Of a stretch of DNA of 64,000 bases, positions 14,201-27,100 are shown piece by piece. A model generated the notes under the pieces. That model did no database searches, was not told where the DNA came from, and worked only from the letters and a program-made list of their open reading frames with translations. The position numbers and the translations under genes are program-made. The stretch comes from Polydactylus sextarius (Eukaryota; Chordata; Actinopteri; Polynemidae), in contig CM028910.1 of assembly GCA_016801845.1 (NCBI GenBank), positions 15,034,629-15,098,628 on the forward strand. Direction: 5' to 3'. How positions within the stretch are numbered: the stretch's first letter is position 1; each line of letters begins with the position of its first letter.

Positions 14201-14329
14201 GTATGCAAATCGGAATTAAATTAAATACATTAAATTAAATCAACAAACTTATTGCTTCCTATTATTCACATCATCATTATTATCATTAGTAATAATGATT
14301 AATGTTTTTAATAAGTAATAAATTCATTT

Positions 14330-14445
14330 ATTTATTTATTTATTCTATCCTTTATTTTACCAGGAACGTCCATTAAGCTACAATATCTCCTCCTCTAAGG
14401 AGTCCTGGCCAAGACGGCAACAAATAAGATAAAATAGATAAAAAT
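14330..14445. repeat. Diverged interspersed repeat (teleost-type, ACCAGGAA..GTCCTGGCCAAGA)
   Basis: A (TTTA)n run is followed by TTTATTTTACCAGGAACGTC, then CTCCTCTAAGGAGTCCTGG and CCAAGACGGCAACAAATAAG. This spaced set of words resembles a repeat family that recurs widely in fish genomes, seen here as one diverged copy. I recognise the pattern from memory and cannot assign a family name. It lies between ftsj3 and plaat1. Confidence 0.4.
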
Positions 14446-14561
14446 GAGACAGAAATGTTTCATACATGTAAACACAGAGACAATGGATATTCTGTCACAA
14501 ACACACAGGCTCTGGGAAATGACTGAATGCAATTTTGTCTAGTTGGTAGTTTTATTAATGC

Positions 14562-14567
14562 TTTATT
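14562..14567 (-). terminator. Poly(A) signal of the plaat1-type gene
   Basis: AATAAA on the minus strand (plus TTTATT), about 70 bp past the stop codon. A second copy lies at 14551-14556. The 3' UTR is therefore about 100 nt. Confidence 0.6.
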
Positions 14568-14633
14568 TAATTTTTCCAAATCACAGCCGAATGAATGTTG
14601 GGAGACAACATCGTTCAGTGAAGAACACAGCTG

Positions 14634-15176
14634 TCAGAAAGGCCTGTTTCTGGATCGAGTGTTGATCAGTCCCAGGACAGAGAAGGCACTGGCTGCTGCC
14701 GTCGCCAAACTGATGGCCCCAATGGCCCGTGTAGCCTGTGGAGACAAAGAGGAGCAGAGGAGGTGGACTAATGCAGGATTACTACAGATGAATAGCAGAC
14801 ATCAGAATGAGCAATCCACAATAATAGCCCTGGATTTCATCGAGTATCCGTGATATAACATGATTCACAATTAATCTGCTCATAAATAGATGTGCATATC
14901 AAAAATGTATAGAACATGTATGTAGAACATTATAGCAAGTTTATGTTTGGTATGTCACAAGTGTTTGAACATCCTGGACATGAAAATGCACAGCACAGAC
15001 TAACTTTTGGGAGTTTTATATAGATTTTTAAATACTTTTTTCCACCATCAAACTGTTAAAAAACGCTATAACTGTCTATGAAGATGAAAAAGATGAAGAT
15101 GATTTACCTAGACTGTAACTTTATTATTATTATTTTTTTTATTCACAGTTTGGCACATATCACACAGAGAGAGAGG

Positions 15177-15266
<90 letters not shown>

Positions 15267-16483
15267 TAGATATTCAGTTATCTGTTCTAGCCATTGAATT
15301 CTAGTTGGTCCTGACTGAGAAACTTAGACTGTAACTTTAACTGCATCCAATCATATGGCAAAATCAGTCAAACTTATTTAAGAATGTAAAATGGCCCAGA
15401 CATAAAAACAGAGGCCAAAGTAAAATTAAATGTCATTTAAATGTCCTGTTCTGTTCTAACATATACTTCACTTGTAACATTATGTCAGTGGAGACATCAA
15501 AGAATCATTGGATACTGTGATGCGTTGAATGAAAAGCATTTCTGTCCTGATGACACATGAGGTAGAGACAAAATAAAAGGTGAGAGACCTGCTCAGACAC
15601 CCCCTCCCCGTAGCGCAGGAGGGTAACAAAGTGCTCGCAGTTGTTTCCCAGCAGGTCATACGACACCTCCTGGCCAATGAGGACTTGCGCTCGCTGGATG
15701 ATTTCACTGATGGGCAGGGGTGTGTGGTTGTGGTCGTACTTGTTGTTGATACGGTACGAGTCACTTCCCACCACCTCCTTCAGCAGCTGCATGCGCACCA
15801 CTGCCTTCCCGCTGAAGACGGACTTCTTGCTGGACATGGCGGCTGCCTGGTGCTCATCTGGAGGAAAGAAAAGTTTTAATGTGATAAGCTTTGATTTATT
15901 TTTTCTACAGAGTCTAGGAAGGAAAAGTAACGTTATAGGATCTTGAATAAAGTTATGGTAGTTATTGTTGGGAACCATCACAAAGGCTTTTAGAAGTAAC
16001 AATAGCATTTCATTGGGTTTACTGTGTGTCATTACAGCTACAGAAAATATATGTATCATGTCTCCAACTTCCCCTAACAATCAACATGGCTTTTGTGTAA
16101 AGTGCGTAAAACTTTTGTCAATGAAACATGATAAACTACTAAAACCAGCTGAAAGTGATGTTTTCAAACACAAAGAGAAATTATCTGATATTAGTAGTTT
16201 AATGAGTTAATAGTTAACTTGATTATCTTCCCAAAACCCAGCAAGAGACGAGGAGGCCAAACATCTGATGTGGCTGTGACATGAAAACAGAACGGCTGAA
16301 TACAGATGTTTTGTTTTTTTTTTTTTTTTTTTAGTTTTACTGACCAACAGGAGTTACATTGATGATGTAACCATCTCCCAGGTAGAGAGCCCAGTGCTGA
16401 TAGGCTGGTCTGAAGATCTCAATGAGGTCACCCGGCTGGGGGTCACCAGAGGGGTCAGGAAGGTCAGGGTCATTGGAGGCCAT
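14634..16483 (-). CDS. plaat1: Phospholipase A and acyltransferase 1-like (HRASLS/LRAT family), complete, 169 aa
   Basis: Three coding exons: 16345-16483, 15589-15857, 14634-14735. The frame is intact (510 nt with stop). A splice acceptor directly precedes the ATG (TGTGTAG/ATG), so at least one 5' UTR exon lies upstream. The product starts [19 protein letters not shown] and has the LRAT/NlpC-P60 H-box [11 protein letters not shown], the catalytic-cysteine block [19 protein letters not shown], and a hydrophobic C-terminal anchor ([20 protein letters not shown]). The family transfers acyl groups between phospholipids and has phospholipase A1/2 activity. PLAAT1 is linked to organelle breakdown in the fish lens (family knowledge). 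The blocks [20 protein letters not shown] and SYRINNKYD resemble PLAAT1 more than PLAAT3. At the second catalytic-His position of PLAAT3 this protein has Asn (YIINV), as in PLAAT1. The exact paralogue (plaat1 or a fish plaat1-like copy) is not certain. Confidence 0.92.
15183..15264. repeat. (TA)41 microsatellite
   Basis: An uninterrupted run of about 82 bp of TA in the last intron of the plaat1-type gene (between exons 15589-15857 and 14634-14735). It is flanked by a short GA run. Confidence 0.95.
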
Positions 16484-19040
16484 CTACACAGAGAGTGACA
16501 GAGACACAGTAGGTTGTTAAATTAGTCGTTTTCATTGAAGGTACACAGAGTTTAGAGTCTGGTCTGCATGGGCCTGTTATTTAAAGAAGACATTTTGTTA
16601 TAGAATAAGGATATTACATCAGTACAATAATATTCAAAACAAGGTTTGATTGGCAGGTGGGAAACATTAAGAGTTACAGTCATCAAAATCAATTTCTACT
16701 ATTATAAAGAAACATCTGATAAAGTCCTTAAGAAATTGAAACCCTATATGTTTCCCAAACTCTTGTAAACGCTATATATTTCTTCAAATGACCACAGAGT
16801 CAATAGAGGTCAACAGGGTCATTCATGCTCTGTCATTTTCACCCACTGGTGGACCAATGAAAGTGATTCTGAGGCCTGAGAAATTCTACATGTATGTTTT
16901 TTTTTTATTTTTCTAACAAGACTAAAAAGGAAAAATAACTAAATTTCCCGAAGAAAGAGAATGCTGGATAGGATTTTACACAATGTAAAGGTCACCTATA
17001 CATACACACACACAGACAATACACACATAAGCTGTTGTGTCACCTATGCTGCCACAATAGATCCAACACAAAGGGGAAGCTGACAGAAAAATAGTTTGAG
17101 CCCAGGTTATTTCACATAGAAGCAAATCACTTGTAAAAATATAGATTTGTATCAAGAATCACAACCATTATATACATACCATTATTCATCTAACAGTTCA
17201 ATTGATTATAATTAAATGTTTTTTTTTTTTTAGCCCCACAGAGAGGAGAATTTAGTTTGGATTAAAACTGCACTCGGATGGGATGAAATCTATATCTACA
17301 CGGGGGAGCGATTAGTACATCCATCTCATCATTAATGTAAGACGTTGAAGCTACGCCGCTGGAAACAAAGAAAAAGAGCTTAAAGATTATTTCACTGAAC
17401 CAAAACTACATCAAAATGGAAACATTTTGACAACATTGTAACTCAACTTTATTATTATCAATAGTTATCAACTAACTATTGATATTGTGTTTTAATTTAA
17501 GCAAACTAAAAACATTCTGTCACCAAATATGTAGAACATTATATAGGAATAATAATATAAGAGACAGAAAAATAGATAGACATATTTGAATAGTTTGTTG
17601 TAAGTTTATAGCATCATTATAATGATGTAATTGAAAGTACAACTTGAATTCACGTCAGAGGCTCCAGCAGCAAACAACACAACAAATACATCCAGGAGTG
17701 AAACTCACTCAAACACCAGCAGCTTTTTCTTCCTCACCTTTTCAATTCTCCATCATAAAACTGCACATAATCATAAAATGATCCAGCAGGACTCGTGTGA
17801 GAGGACGAGATTGATTCCAACTTTCTGAGGGGACGAGTTTCAAAATATCCCAAAGCCAAACAGAGGCTGGAGGTCGGTCGTGGTTGAGGTGTTTCAGTGT
17901 CCGCTGCTCCGACTGATGTTGGTTTGCCACAGTTGCTAAGGCCTCACACACACATATACACACAGAGAGGCGTTTCCTCTCCAGCATTGTCCCATTTACC
18001 GGCTGCTCTTCTGAATAAGAGTTATTGTGAGCTTGCAAAAGGCAACACATTCACGACTCATTTCAGTTACATGCCGTCTGATCTCTGTGAACAGAGGTAA
18101 CATTAGTGCAGCAGACAATGTGCACATATATTTTTGCCTATTGAAACTGATGGTGTGTCTGTATGGCTTCTCCAGAGTTTGAGTGAATGGAATTATTTTT
18201 CACAAGGTTTGTTCAGAGAGTAAAATAACTCTGTCTAACCCGGGTCTAACCTAGACCTCCGGTCCTCCTAGACTCTGCACTGGATGAACAGGTAGAGCTT
18301 GGTTAATGATTAGGTGAATAGTACAGTGGTGTGGCTGGACCAGTCAGCTAGAGCAGTAATATACTGGGTTGATACAGATGTGAAAAAACAGATACCTAGA
18401 GCTCAATATCTTTTCCAGGCAAAAATAAAAATTAAATTATTCTGTGACGCTTAGGCTACATGAAACAGTGTTTACTGGAGAGCAGTCAGCGAAGTCCATC
18501 TCTCATCCCTCATCTGGTCCAACAGATTATCTAAAAGTGTCTCAATAAATATATAGCGAAAATTTATTCTATTTCATTCATTTGCACTAAGTCAGTAGTC
18601 TATTTAGTGATCTGTGAAGCAACCTCAAAACATACAGAAACAATGAAAGGTTTTTTTTTTTTTCAGCTGATTTTTCAAAGTGTAATTTAGCAACAAGAAA
18701 CTCCATCACTGCAGTCTAAACCGCACTAAACTAATTCATGTTTTCTTCTGGGTCATTTTTTAACCTCCCTGTGCACTCTACATATCATGTGTCAGTGTGT
18801 TATGTAACGTCGCTGCCATGTCTTTCTTTTGTATAGAAATGTATTTTGATTGGTCAAGGCTTTATAAAGTCAGGTGAGGTAGTAATATAAAGAGCAGCAA
18901 AGTCCGTGCCAATCAGATTGTGTTGGATAAATGAGTCTGATTTTAACCAGAAAAGTGGAGGTTCAAGTCGTTTCATATCCTTATTTAATCATTTTATTTA
19001 CTTTAAGTATTTTAAGTCTTTAAAGTGTTTGTTTTCATGA
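16484..19040. other. plaat1 5' intron / intergenic region
   Basis: Between the first coding exon of the plaat1-type gene and the candidate plaat1 promoter. Probably mostly a 5' UTR intron. It contains poly-T tracts at about 17219-17232 and 18651-18664 and a short CA run near 17006-17018. I could not identify the UTR exon itself. No convincing coding frame was found. Confidence 0.4.
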
Positions 19041-19061
19041 GGTAACCTTGTCTTATGTACA

Positions 19062-19180
19062 ACCATTTATACCCCTGGGGGTAATAAACCGCCAGGTACA
19101 ATAAAGGAGATGTTAGAGGTTGGTTGAATTCTTTGCTCGCTGATTGGCTGCGACCCGCGAATCTTTACATCACGTGTCAC
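19062..19180 (-). promoter_or_regulatory. Candidate plaat1 promoter: CCAAT, CACGTG and TATA box
   Basis: Read on the minus strand, the order is CACGTG (plus 19173-19178), CAGCCAATCAG (CCAAT box, about 19139-19149), and GGGGTATAAATGG (TATA box, about 19062-19074). The CCAAT-TATA spacing of roughly 70 bp fits a TATA promoter starting near 19035-19045 and running toward plaat1. No transcript evidence is available. Confidence 0.35.
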
Positions 19181-19749
19181 CGCCTCCTCGTCCGTCATAA
19201 TTCAATAACTGTCACTGTGTCAAGTTAACTGTAGTGAGTCTGAGCCGCAGGAAGTTGTCTTCAAAATAAAATCAAAACTCGCATCAGGCTATTTTAACTG
19301 AAGTATGTTGAGGATATGTAAAGGATTTCACTCAAGTAAAAAAAAAAAAAGGATTGATTAGCCGTATCTTTACCCCAAAAATTGTATTTATTTATTTTTT
19401 ACATGTTTATATCATATTTCATACTGTTCAAAACATACCAGCATCAATATTATCGTAATTGTCTGCCCAGGGGTAATTAGGTTAAGTTGAATAAACGTCA
19501 AATATAGTTATAGGTTGTCAGGCACATCATATTTCAGACATTATCTGTATCGGTTTTAGAAAAACATATTGTAGTGAAATAACTATCTGTTAAATCAAAA
19601 TCACAAGAAAGAGTGAATCAGTTGAGTTACAAGATAACAACCACGGGTATTTAAAGCGTATGCAAGTGAGCAGGAGCCAAATTCAAATGTTATCTAACAC
19701 ATACGATCAGGATAGCTAAGCGGCTTTTATTTTGAAAGGTATTTCGAGC

Positions 19750-19919
19750 ACATACTTGTAACAGCTAGCTTGACAGCGGCGCCGTTGAAGGATACAAACA
19801 GAAGGTTAGCCAGGTTGACAGCGGGTAATCTATCACCGGGTACAGTGGTTGTGGTTTGCCACCGCGGATCGTTACTGTTTGTGTTATGAGAAGAGGACAC
19901 CGACTGCGTTAGGACTTTG
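19750..19919 (+). other. Candidate non-coding first exon and promoter of mfn1
   Basis: A GC-rich stretch (GGCGCCG, CCACCGCGG) ends with a strong donor, ACTTTG/GTAAGG, at 19919/19920. The mfn1 start codon lies in the next exon, which begins at 20397 after an acceptor (GACCCCAG). So a spliced 5' UTR exon ending at 19919 is likely. The 5' limit given here is approximate. Confidence 0.5.
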
Positions 19920-20406
19920 GTAAGGACATAAAACCGCTGGTTTTATTACTTGCTGCTAATGCTAGCATGTTGCCACGATGCCGCTTGTAATGTTAGCTTA
20001 ACGTGTTAGCTTGATCAGCAGCAGCAGGCGCCCGCTCGATTCACTTAAAACGTATATATTGATATGTAATAATTGAGAAATTACAAACATATGCACTTCA
20101 AAACGTAGCTTAACTCATACCGCTTACATGCTGTGTGTTATTTTGACGTGGTTCTGCTCACTTTCCTCATATCTTCACCAACAGATAATTCAGCTATCGC
20201 GTTAAAGTCGTCACTGTTTTCTTGCAGTGTCAGTTACTTTAAAAGTTGTGCAACTGCAGACTTGACTTACAATACAAAGCGCCCAGTTTGATCTAACCAG
20301 TTTGATACTATTGTATTATTATGATATGTTAACTGTCTAATTCAGTCCCTCTGTTATTAGTGTGTTTGCCCTTTTTCGACCCTTCTCTGACCCCAGAGTT
20401 GACACC

Positions 20407-23400
20407 ATGGCTGCAGCCCCGACACTCAGACGGACAGACTCAGCTCGGGGGGAGTTTTCCCCCCTGAAGCACTTTGTTGTTGCCAAAAAGAAGATAAGCG
20501 ACGTGTTTGAACAGCTACTGAATTATGTGAAAGAGACTTCAGAGTTTGTAGAGGGTGAGTGTGATGTATATATATATGTGTGTGTGTGTGTGTGTGATGT
20601 AACAGATCTCACTGTCTCATTGGTTGATACAGGAAACACTGTGTTTCTCTAATTTGTCGTTTGTTTCTCAACAGAAACTTGTGCGAATAAAGCTTTGGAG
20701 AAAATCGCAAGTCAGGATCAAAAGTTGGAGATTCAGTCATATGCTGATAAACTTGCCATCATCAAAGAAGTGCTGGCCCGCAGACACATGAAAGTGGCCT
20801 TTTTTGGCAGGTGAGTAATTGTATATATGGAAATGATAAATTAATATTGTCTCTTCTGATGTGATTCTCAAACTCTCCCACAACAGTGCTTTCATTCATG
20901 AAAGGGACACTAGTGCTAATGAGTTATAATCGCATGGCTGCCTTGCTTTCACTTTTATTTTCATTTAATGTCCTATGACTTGCATTGTTGAGATTACACT
21001 GCTTGGACGCCTCGTTTTTTTCAAAATGATTTCTGCCTGAGAGAATTTAAACTGAAGTCAACTGAACCAACCACCTGGAAGAGAAAACACCTGATTAAAC
21101 CTGAAATATCGCATTTGCATAATAAATACAACAGTGAGTTGAAGAGTCTGTGGAGGTCGTAACAGGCTTTGATAATATTTTACTGACGCTTTACTTGTCT
21201 GCAGCTGCAACTGTCAAACAAGACCTTTAACCTAAGGCCAATTCTGTCATTGTTTGTTGTGGGGAGTACATTGATGTATTGTCTTAATGTTTACTCAGTG
21301 AGTGTTGGTGTTTGTTTATAGGACCAGTAATGGTAAAAGCACAGTGATCAACGCCATGCTGAGGGATCGTGTTTTGCCCAGCGGGATTGGCCACACCACA
21401 AACTGTTTCCTGAGTGTGGAGGGCACAGATGAAGACAAGGCTTACCTCAAAACGGAGGGCTCTGAGGAGGAGCAGAGCATCAAGGTAAATGTTATCTTTC
21501 ATGGAAGCTTAATCTCTTATTCACAAATGTTATTTACGCTTATTAGTCCCTGTTAACTGCAGGTTTAAACTACATTTGGGTCGCTGAAGCCACACAGATA
21601 CACGCAAATCCTACCACGTCCTCTAATCAGACCTGCTGTTGCCTACAGTGTTTCCACATACATTCATTTATTTGTGGCGGCTTATAGCAATAATAGAATT
21701 ATTAGCAAAGTAAAGAAGCTGGAAACTGAGGGAGAGCTCAACAGACAGACCAGCGTGCTTAGTCATCCAGATGATTTGTTTTGAATATTTCCAGGCTTCA
21801 ACCAGTGCTGCTGCTGTGGCAGCTGAAACAGCAAGACAGAGTCAGGCAGACATAGCTGTAGATGTAGGAGAGGAGGAGGAGGAGGAGGAGGAGGAGGGCA
21901 GCAGCCAACATGCTGCTGCTATGAGAGAGCCAGGGCTAGGGCTGAAGCAACAGGTGAGACTGACAGTAAACATGGAAATGATTGTCACGAGGAACAACGT
22001 ATACTCCCCGTAAGTCAGCTGCCACCACAAATAGAAACTAATTTAATGTGAAAACCTTGATTGGTCACTCAGTGCTGTTTGTCGAGAGTCAATTTCTGCT
22101 TCCTCACGTTCCTCTGTTGATTGACAGCAGTTACACTCAGCATATTAAGTAATTTTTAGACTTGATCTGTGGTACAAGAGGTAGAAGAATTGTTGTTGAG
22201 CTTGTAAGTTTTTTTTTTTTAAGGTCACATTGTGACGAGCACAGACTGATGAGGTTTATTCTTCCTCCTGATGACAGAGTAAAATCCATATCTTAGTTGT
22301 GATACCTCAGTAGGTTGCATTGAAAGGTTCAGTAACTGGTGCATTATACAGTAGCAAACATATCATAGGTGAACTGAGCAAATGCCAACTGAACCTGTGG
22401 CTTTTTATGAACCGTGTCAACTGTATGCAGAGCGTTTACTGTGGTGTCAGGTGTCTGAAATGAAAGCTTAATGTGGAAGCCTTCCCTTCTCCTCATTGTA
22501 ACCCACTGAACTGAATGACAGGAGTTGACAGTTGAATGAGAAGTTTAATCAGTTTTTTTTTTTCCATTTTTTTTTTTTTTTGTTTCATTTTATTTATTTT
22601 TTGTCCACCTGTTTTGTCAAGTTAAGTGCTTCAGTAATTCTGTCTACAGTGTCAGACATTTCTACTGAAATTACTCAATTGCTTAAATAGTTGTGAAAGT
22701 CAAACATGGAACAAAAAAATCTTAAATACACCTTGAAAATATCAAAGTTGACCTTAAAGCACAATAGTGTTGAGTAGTCAGTAGTGCTAATTCAATTGGA
22801 AATTCATTAATTCAGCAGTAATATAACCTCGATTGCGGCAAAAAGTTTTAAAATGAAAAACAGGTCATGAAACGTCAGTGTGTTTACACCCTCTCTCCTT
22901 CAGACTGTAAACCAGTTGGCTCATGCGCTGCACATGGATGAGAGTCTGGACGCCGGCTGTCTCGTACGTGTTTTCTGGCCAAAAACCAAGTGTGCGCTGC
23001 TTCGAGACGACCTGGTGCTTGTAGACAGGTAAGAGGATCCATCAGTCAGATGGAAATTCTGTTCAAGTTCCTGTATATAAATCTGACAACTTCCACATCC
23101 AAAAAAAATGTTAAAGTAAACAGTAAAGCTCAGTAATATGCACAGAAAAAGACCAGTCCAGATGAGCTTGTGGCTACAAACATTTTGAAGATGTTGTGTA
23201 TTTGACCTTTTCATCTGTCTGCTGTCTGTATAGCCCAGGGACAGATGTCACATCTGAACTTGACAGCTGGATCGACAAGTTTTGCCTGGATGCTGACGTC
23301 TTTGTGCTCGTGGCCAACTCTGAATCTACTCTCATGAACACGGTAAAGTCTCAGCTGCACGGAGCTCATGAAAAGCCATTGTTGTCTTTCTACATCACAA

Positions 23401-24093
23401 AGTGATCATTCACGTTGACATTATTCATCACAGTTTATATTAATGAATAACTTGAGATAAGAAAAAAATTGTTAATAAAACTGTAACTGATTCTAAAACA
23501 ATTTTGAACAGATGTGAACTTGTCCAAGCTGCCTATTGGCTCATATAGTTAGAGATGGCTGTTTGAAATCCATATCATCACTATGCTTAGTTACAGTGGT
23601 AAAAAGTTTTATTTTTCATCTACTGATCTTTTATTTTCACTAAATTAGTGTAAACACTTTGGGCAGCATTGTTTTAAGTATAGTTCATATTTTATGCCAG
23701 TTAAGTGTAATGACAGTTTAACCCTCTTATTAGATGTAGTAGTGTGAATCATGTGTATGTAAATCATAATGATCAGAATCGCAGATTGACTGTTGAACTG
23801 TGTTTTGGTGTTGACCCGGGATGATAGTCATTCAGTAATATGACCACTCAAATTGTTCCAACTCACAACAGGACGCCACAATTGCAAGAAAAGTAAGTTT
23901 TGTCAGTCAGTCACTGTTTGCACCAGAAAGGGACCAGTGAATGTTTTCTTAGCAGAGCTGATTACAGAGCGGAGAATGTGGTCGCCTGTGTTTGTATCTC
24001 ACCACACACAGGCCCCGCTCTTGTTTCTGTCTGCTCAGGCATTCATGCAACGTGAAGCTGGACACACAGTTAATCGCAGAGCTCCTTAGCCTC

Positions 24094-24139
<46 letters not shown>

Positions 24140-27100
24140 CTCTTAAAGGGAACACAAACACACATTTCCCTCTGGGTTGTTCAATGGAAATAAACCAAGG
24201 CACCATGTAAATAATGTAAGATGGTCAAGAAGCAAAACACGTGGCAAGAGTCCATGAGAGCCTGGATCCTGGCTGGATGCATAAACCATGAGATTTTTTT
24301 TTTTTTTTTTTTTTTATCAATGTTGCAACATCAACATGGCTAAAATAAATAATTATATTCCTGGATAAAACCAGTACAGTACATCCAGCATGGTTACTAA
24401 ATTTGAGACTTAATTATTAAAGAGAAAAAAAATGAAAATTCTCCCATTAAATGATGATTTTCCCACTAACCATAAAATCACTGACATCTTGTCCCTTCTC
24501 CCCACTTCCTAGGAGAAACATTTTTTCCACAAAGTGAACGAACGTCTGTCAAAGCCAAACATCTTCATCCTCAACAACCGTTGGGACGCATCGGCAAACG
24601 AACCCGAGTACATGGAGGATGTGAGTCAGCCCTTTGAATTTATTTCCCGTCAGAAACAAACAAAAAGACTTTATTACAGAAAATGTGTCATCGCTGCATT
24701 ACAAAACAGTCATGTCCTCGGTGTGACTCGGCTCCCTCCAGGTGAGGAAGCAGCACACAGACCGTTGTGTCAACTTCTTGGTGGAGGAGTTGAAGGTGGT
24801 GGATCGTGAGCAGGCACCCAACCGCATTTTCTTCGTCTCTGCCAAAGAGGTCCTCAACTCGCGTATGCAACGCGCGCAGGGTATGCCTGAGACAGGTGAG
24901 GAAACGGGAAGTGGATAGATGATCACACAGAATGTTTCTTTATGATTTTTTTTAAAGGAATAATTTGGATAAATGCTTACAATGCTAATTTTGTTGTTTT
25001 GTATTTTGCAATTGGTAATTATCATTTGATATCTGAGATATTTATTTCATCCTACAGGTGGAGCTCTGGCTGAGGGTTTCCAGGAGAGACTGAAGGAGTT
25101 CCAGAGCTTTGAGAGGAGGTTTGAGGTGTGTTTGTATGTGTGTGCACGCGTGTGTGTGATTTCCATGTCCTCTGATAACATAATTCCCACATCTTGAAGC
25201 AAAATCAATTTTTTTCCTCAATCCCAAAAAAGACAGATTAACAATATAATAATAATAACAAATTAATAGATTAAATTAACAAATTAACAGATTAACGGTC
25301 ACACATTTGATTTTACACTGACATGTCTGAACAGGGCGAATCAGTGTGAAGTCAAAGCAGCAGGTGACACAGGACGACTGATAAACTCTGCAGTTAGTGT
25401 ATCATGAAAAGCTAAACAAATGAGCTGCTGCAGGAGAGAGGTGAAAAAATTACTCGTTATATTTACCAGTCATTCATTCATACCAGGAGGAACAAAGTGG
25501 CTGCTTTATAACACTATGAACTGGAGCTGATATCACCGTTTCAGTTACACAATCCCCCCAAAAATTTGAGAAATACTTCGAAATACTTTGAAAAAAATTC
25601 AGTCAGCCGGTGAAAATGTTAGTTAATGTGTGTGGAAGCTTTTGTTGAAGGACATTGTTCACTGAAACGACTTGGACAAGACAAGCAGCAACCACAGTCC
25701 CTTTCCTAACAGCGACCACAGCAGTACTTACTTCCTGGTTAGCTTTCATCACCAAATACACAATTTCGAGGCAGCGGCCTCGAGGACATCTCGACCAATC
25801 ACTGTGCCTTTTCCATCAACCTGCGTCTTCATTGCTGAAGTCTAGATTCACTTGGGCGAGGACGTGCACTTGTTTGTTTTTTTTTTTTCCCCATTTTATT
25901 TTTGTTCGATGTTTACTGATTTTTGTATTTCTGCATTTTGTTGCATCGTGTTGATATGTTTGCTTTTAATTAGAATTTGTCTATATGAGAAGAGTTTTTT
26001 TTTTTAAGACCTAAATGGTCAAAAGTTGTTGTAACTTAAAGACAATCCGTTTATATCAGAGTTTAACCCTACAACAGCAGCTTCTTTTAGATTTGGATTT
26101 TATTTGAGTTTAGTTTATTAGTACAACACTTAAAAAAAAAAACAATGATCCTCAGGATGTAATAAGCATGAGATCATATAGTTAATCCTAAAGCAATACA
26201 ACACTCGTACTTTCTTTGATTACAGATTGTTTTATTTTCTTTCACTTGCTTGTTGTATTCATATGATTTTATGATTTTTGTTGTGGCTTCACCAACACAT
26301 TACTGTGACTTTACAAAATGTGGGCTGTGGGACGAAAGATACACACACTGCTGCTGTTGTTTTCACACCTGAGTTCCTGTTTCTTTTCTTCTCCTAAGTT
26401 TAAAAAGTAGCAGGTGTCTATCTTGGCTCTCTGTTTGTCCCTGGTAGCATGAAAAGTCAAGCACCATGTCGAGCAGCAGCAGCCCCTATAACTGTCACAG
26501 TAACTTGTGTGTTATGGACTCGTAGGAGTGTATCTCGCAGTCAGCAGTGAAAACAAAGTTTGAGCAGCACACTATCAGGGCCAAGCTGATCACAGCAAAT
26601 GTCAAGAGCATCATGGACGCCATCAACATCGAAGCGGCGGAGAAAAGGTGAGCGACTCGCTCTGTACATTTTGGTTTTTTTTTTCAACTACTTTTATAGT
26701 TGAAATCATATTTCCCTGATAAATGTCAAACTGATATTATCTTCTTTTGTCCTTGAAGGGCTTATAGAGGTAAACTGAAACTTCAGAGAAAATGACTATT
26801 TTAGTTTAATAAAATTAAAATACGGTGATAAACTAAACAAAGATGCTATAAGAAATCTCAGTAGGTTTCTTACAAACGTGTCTTGTTACCATATTTAGTT
26901 TATTTTGTTAATGACTCTGCAGTCAGTTTGTATTTGTGACACTTATTTCCTGTTGGTGTGGTGGGGTTTCAGGGTGGCGGCGCTGGAGGACAGAGAGTAT
27001 CAGATGGATCGGCTGGAGTTTGTCAAGAACCAGCTGAATTTGCTGATCAATGACATCAAGAAGAAGATCAAAGCTATAAGTGAAGACGTGGAGTCCAAGG

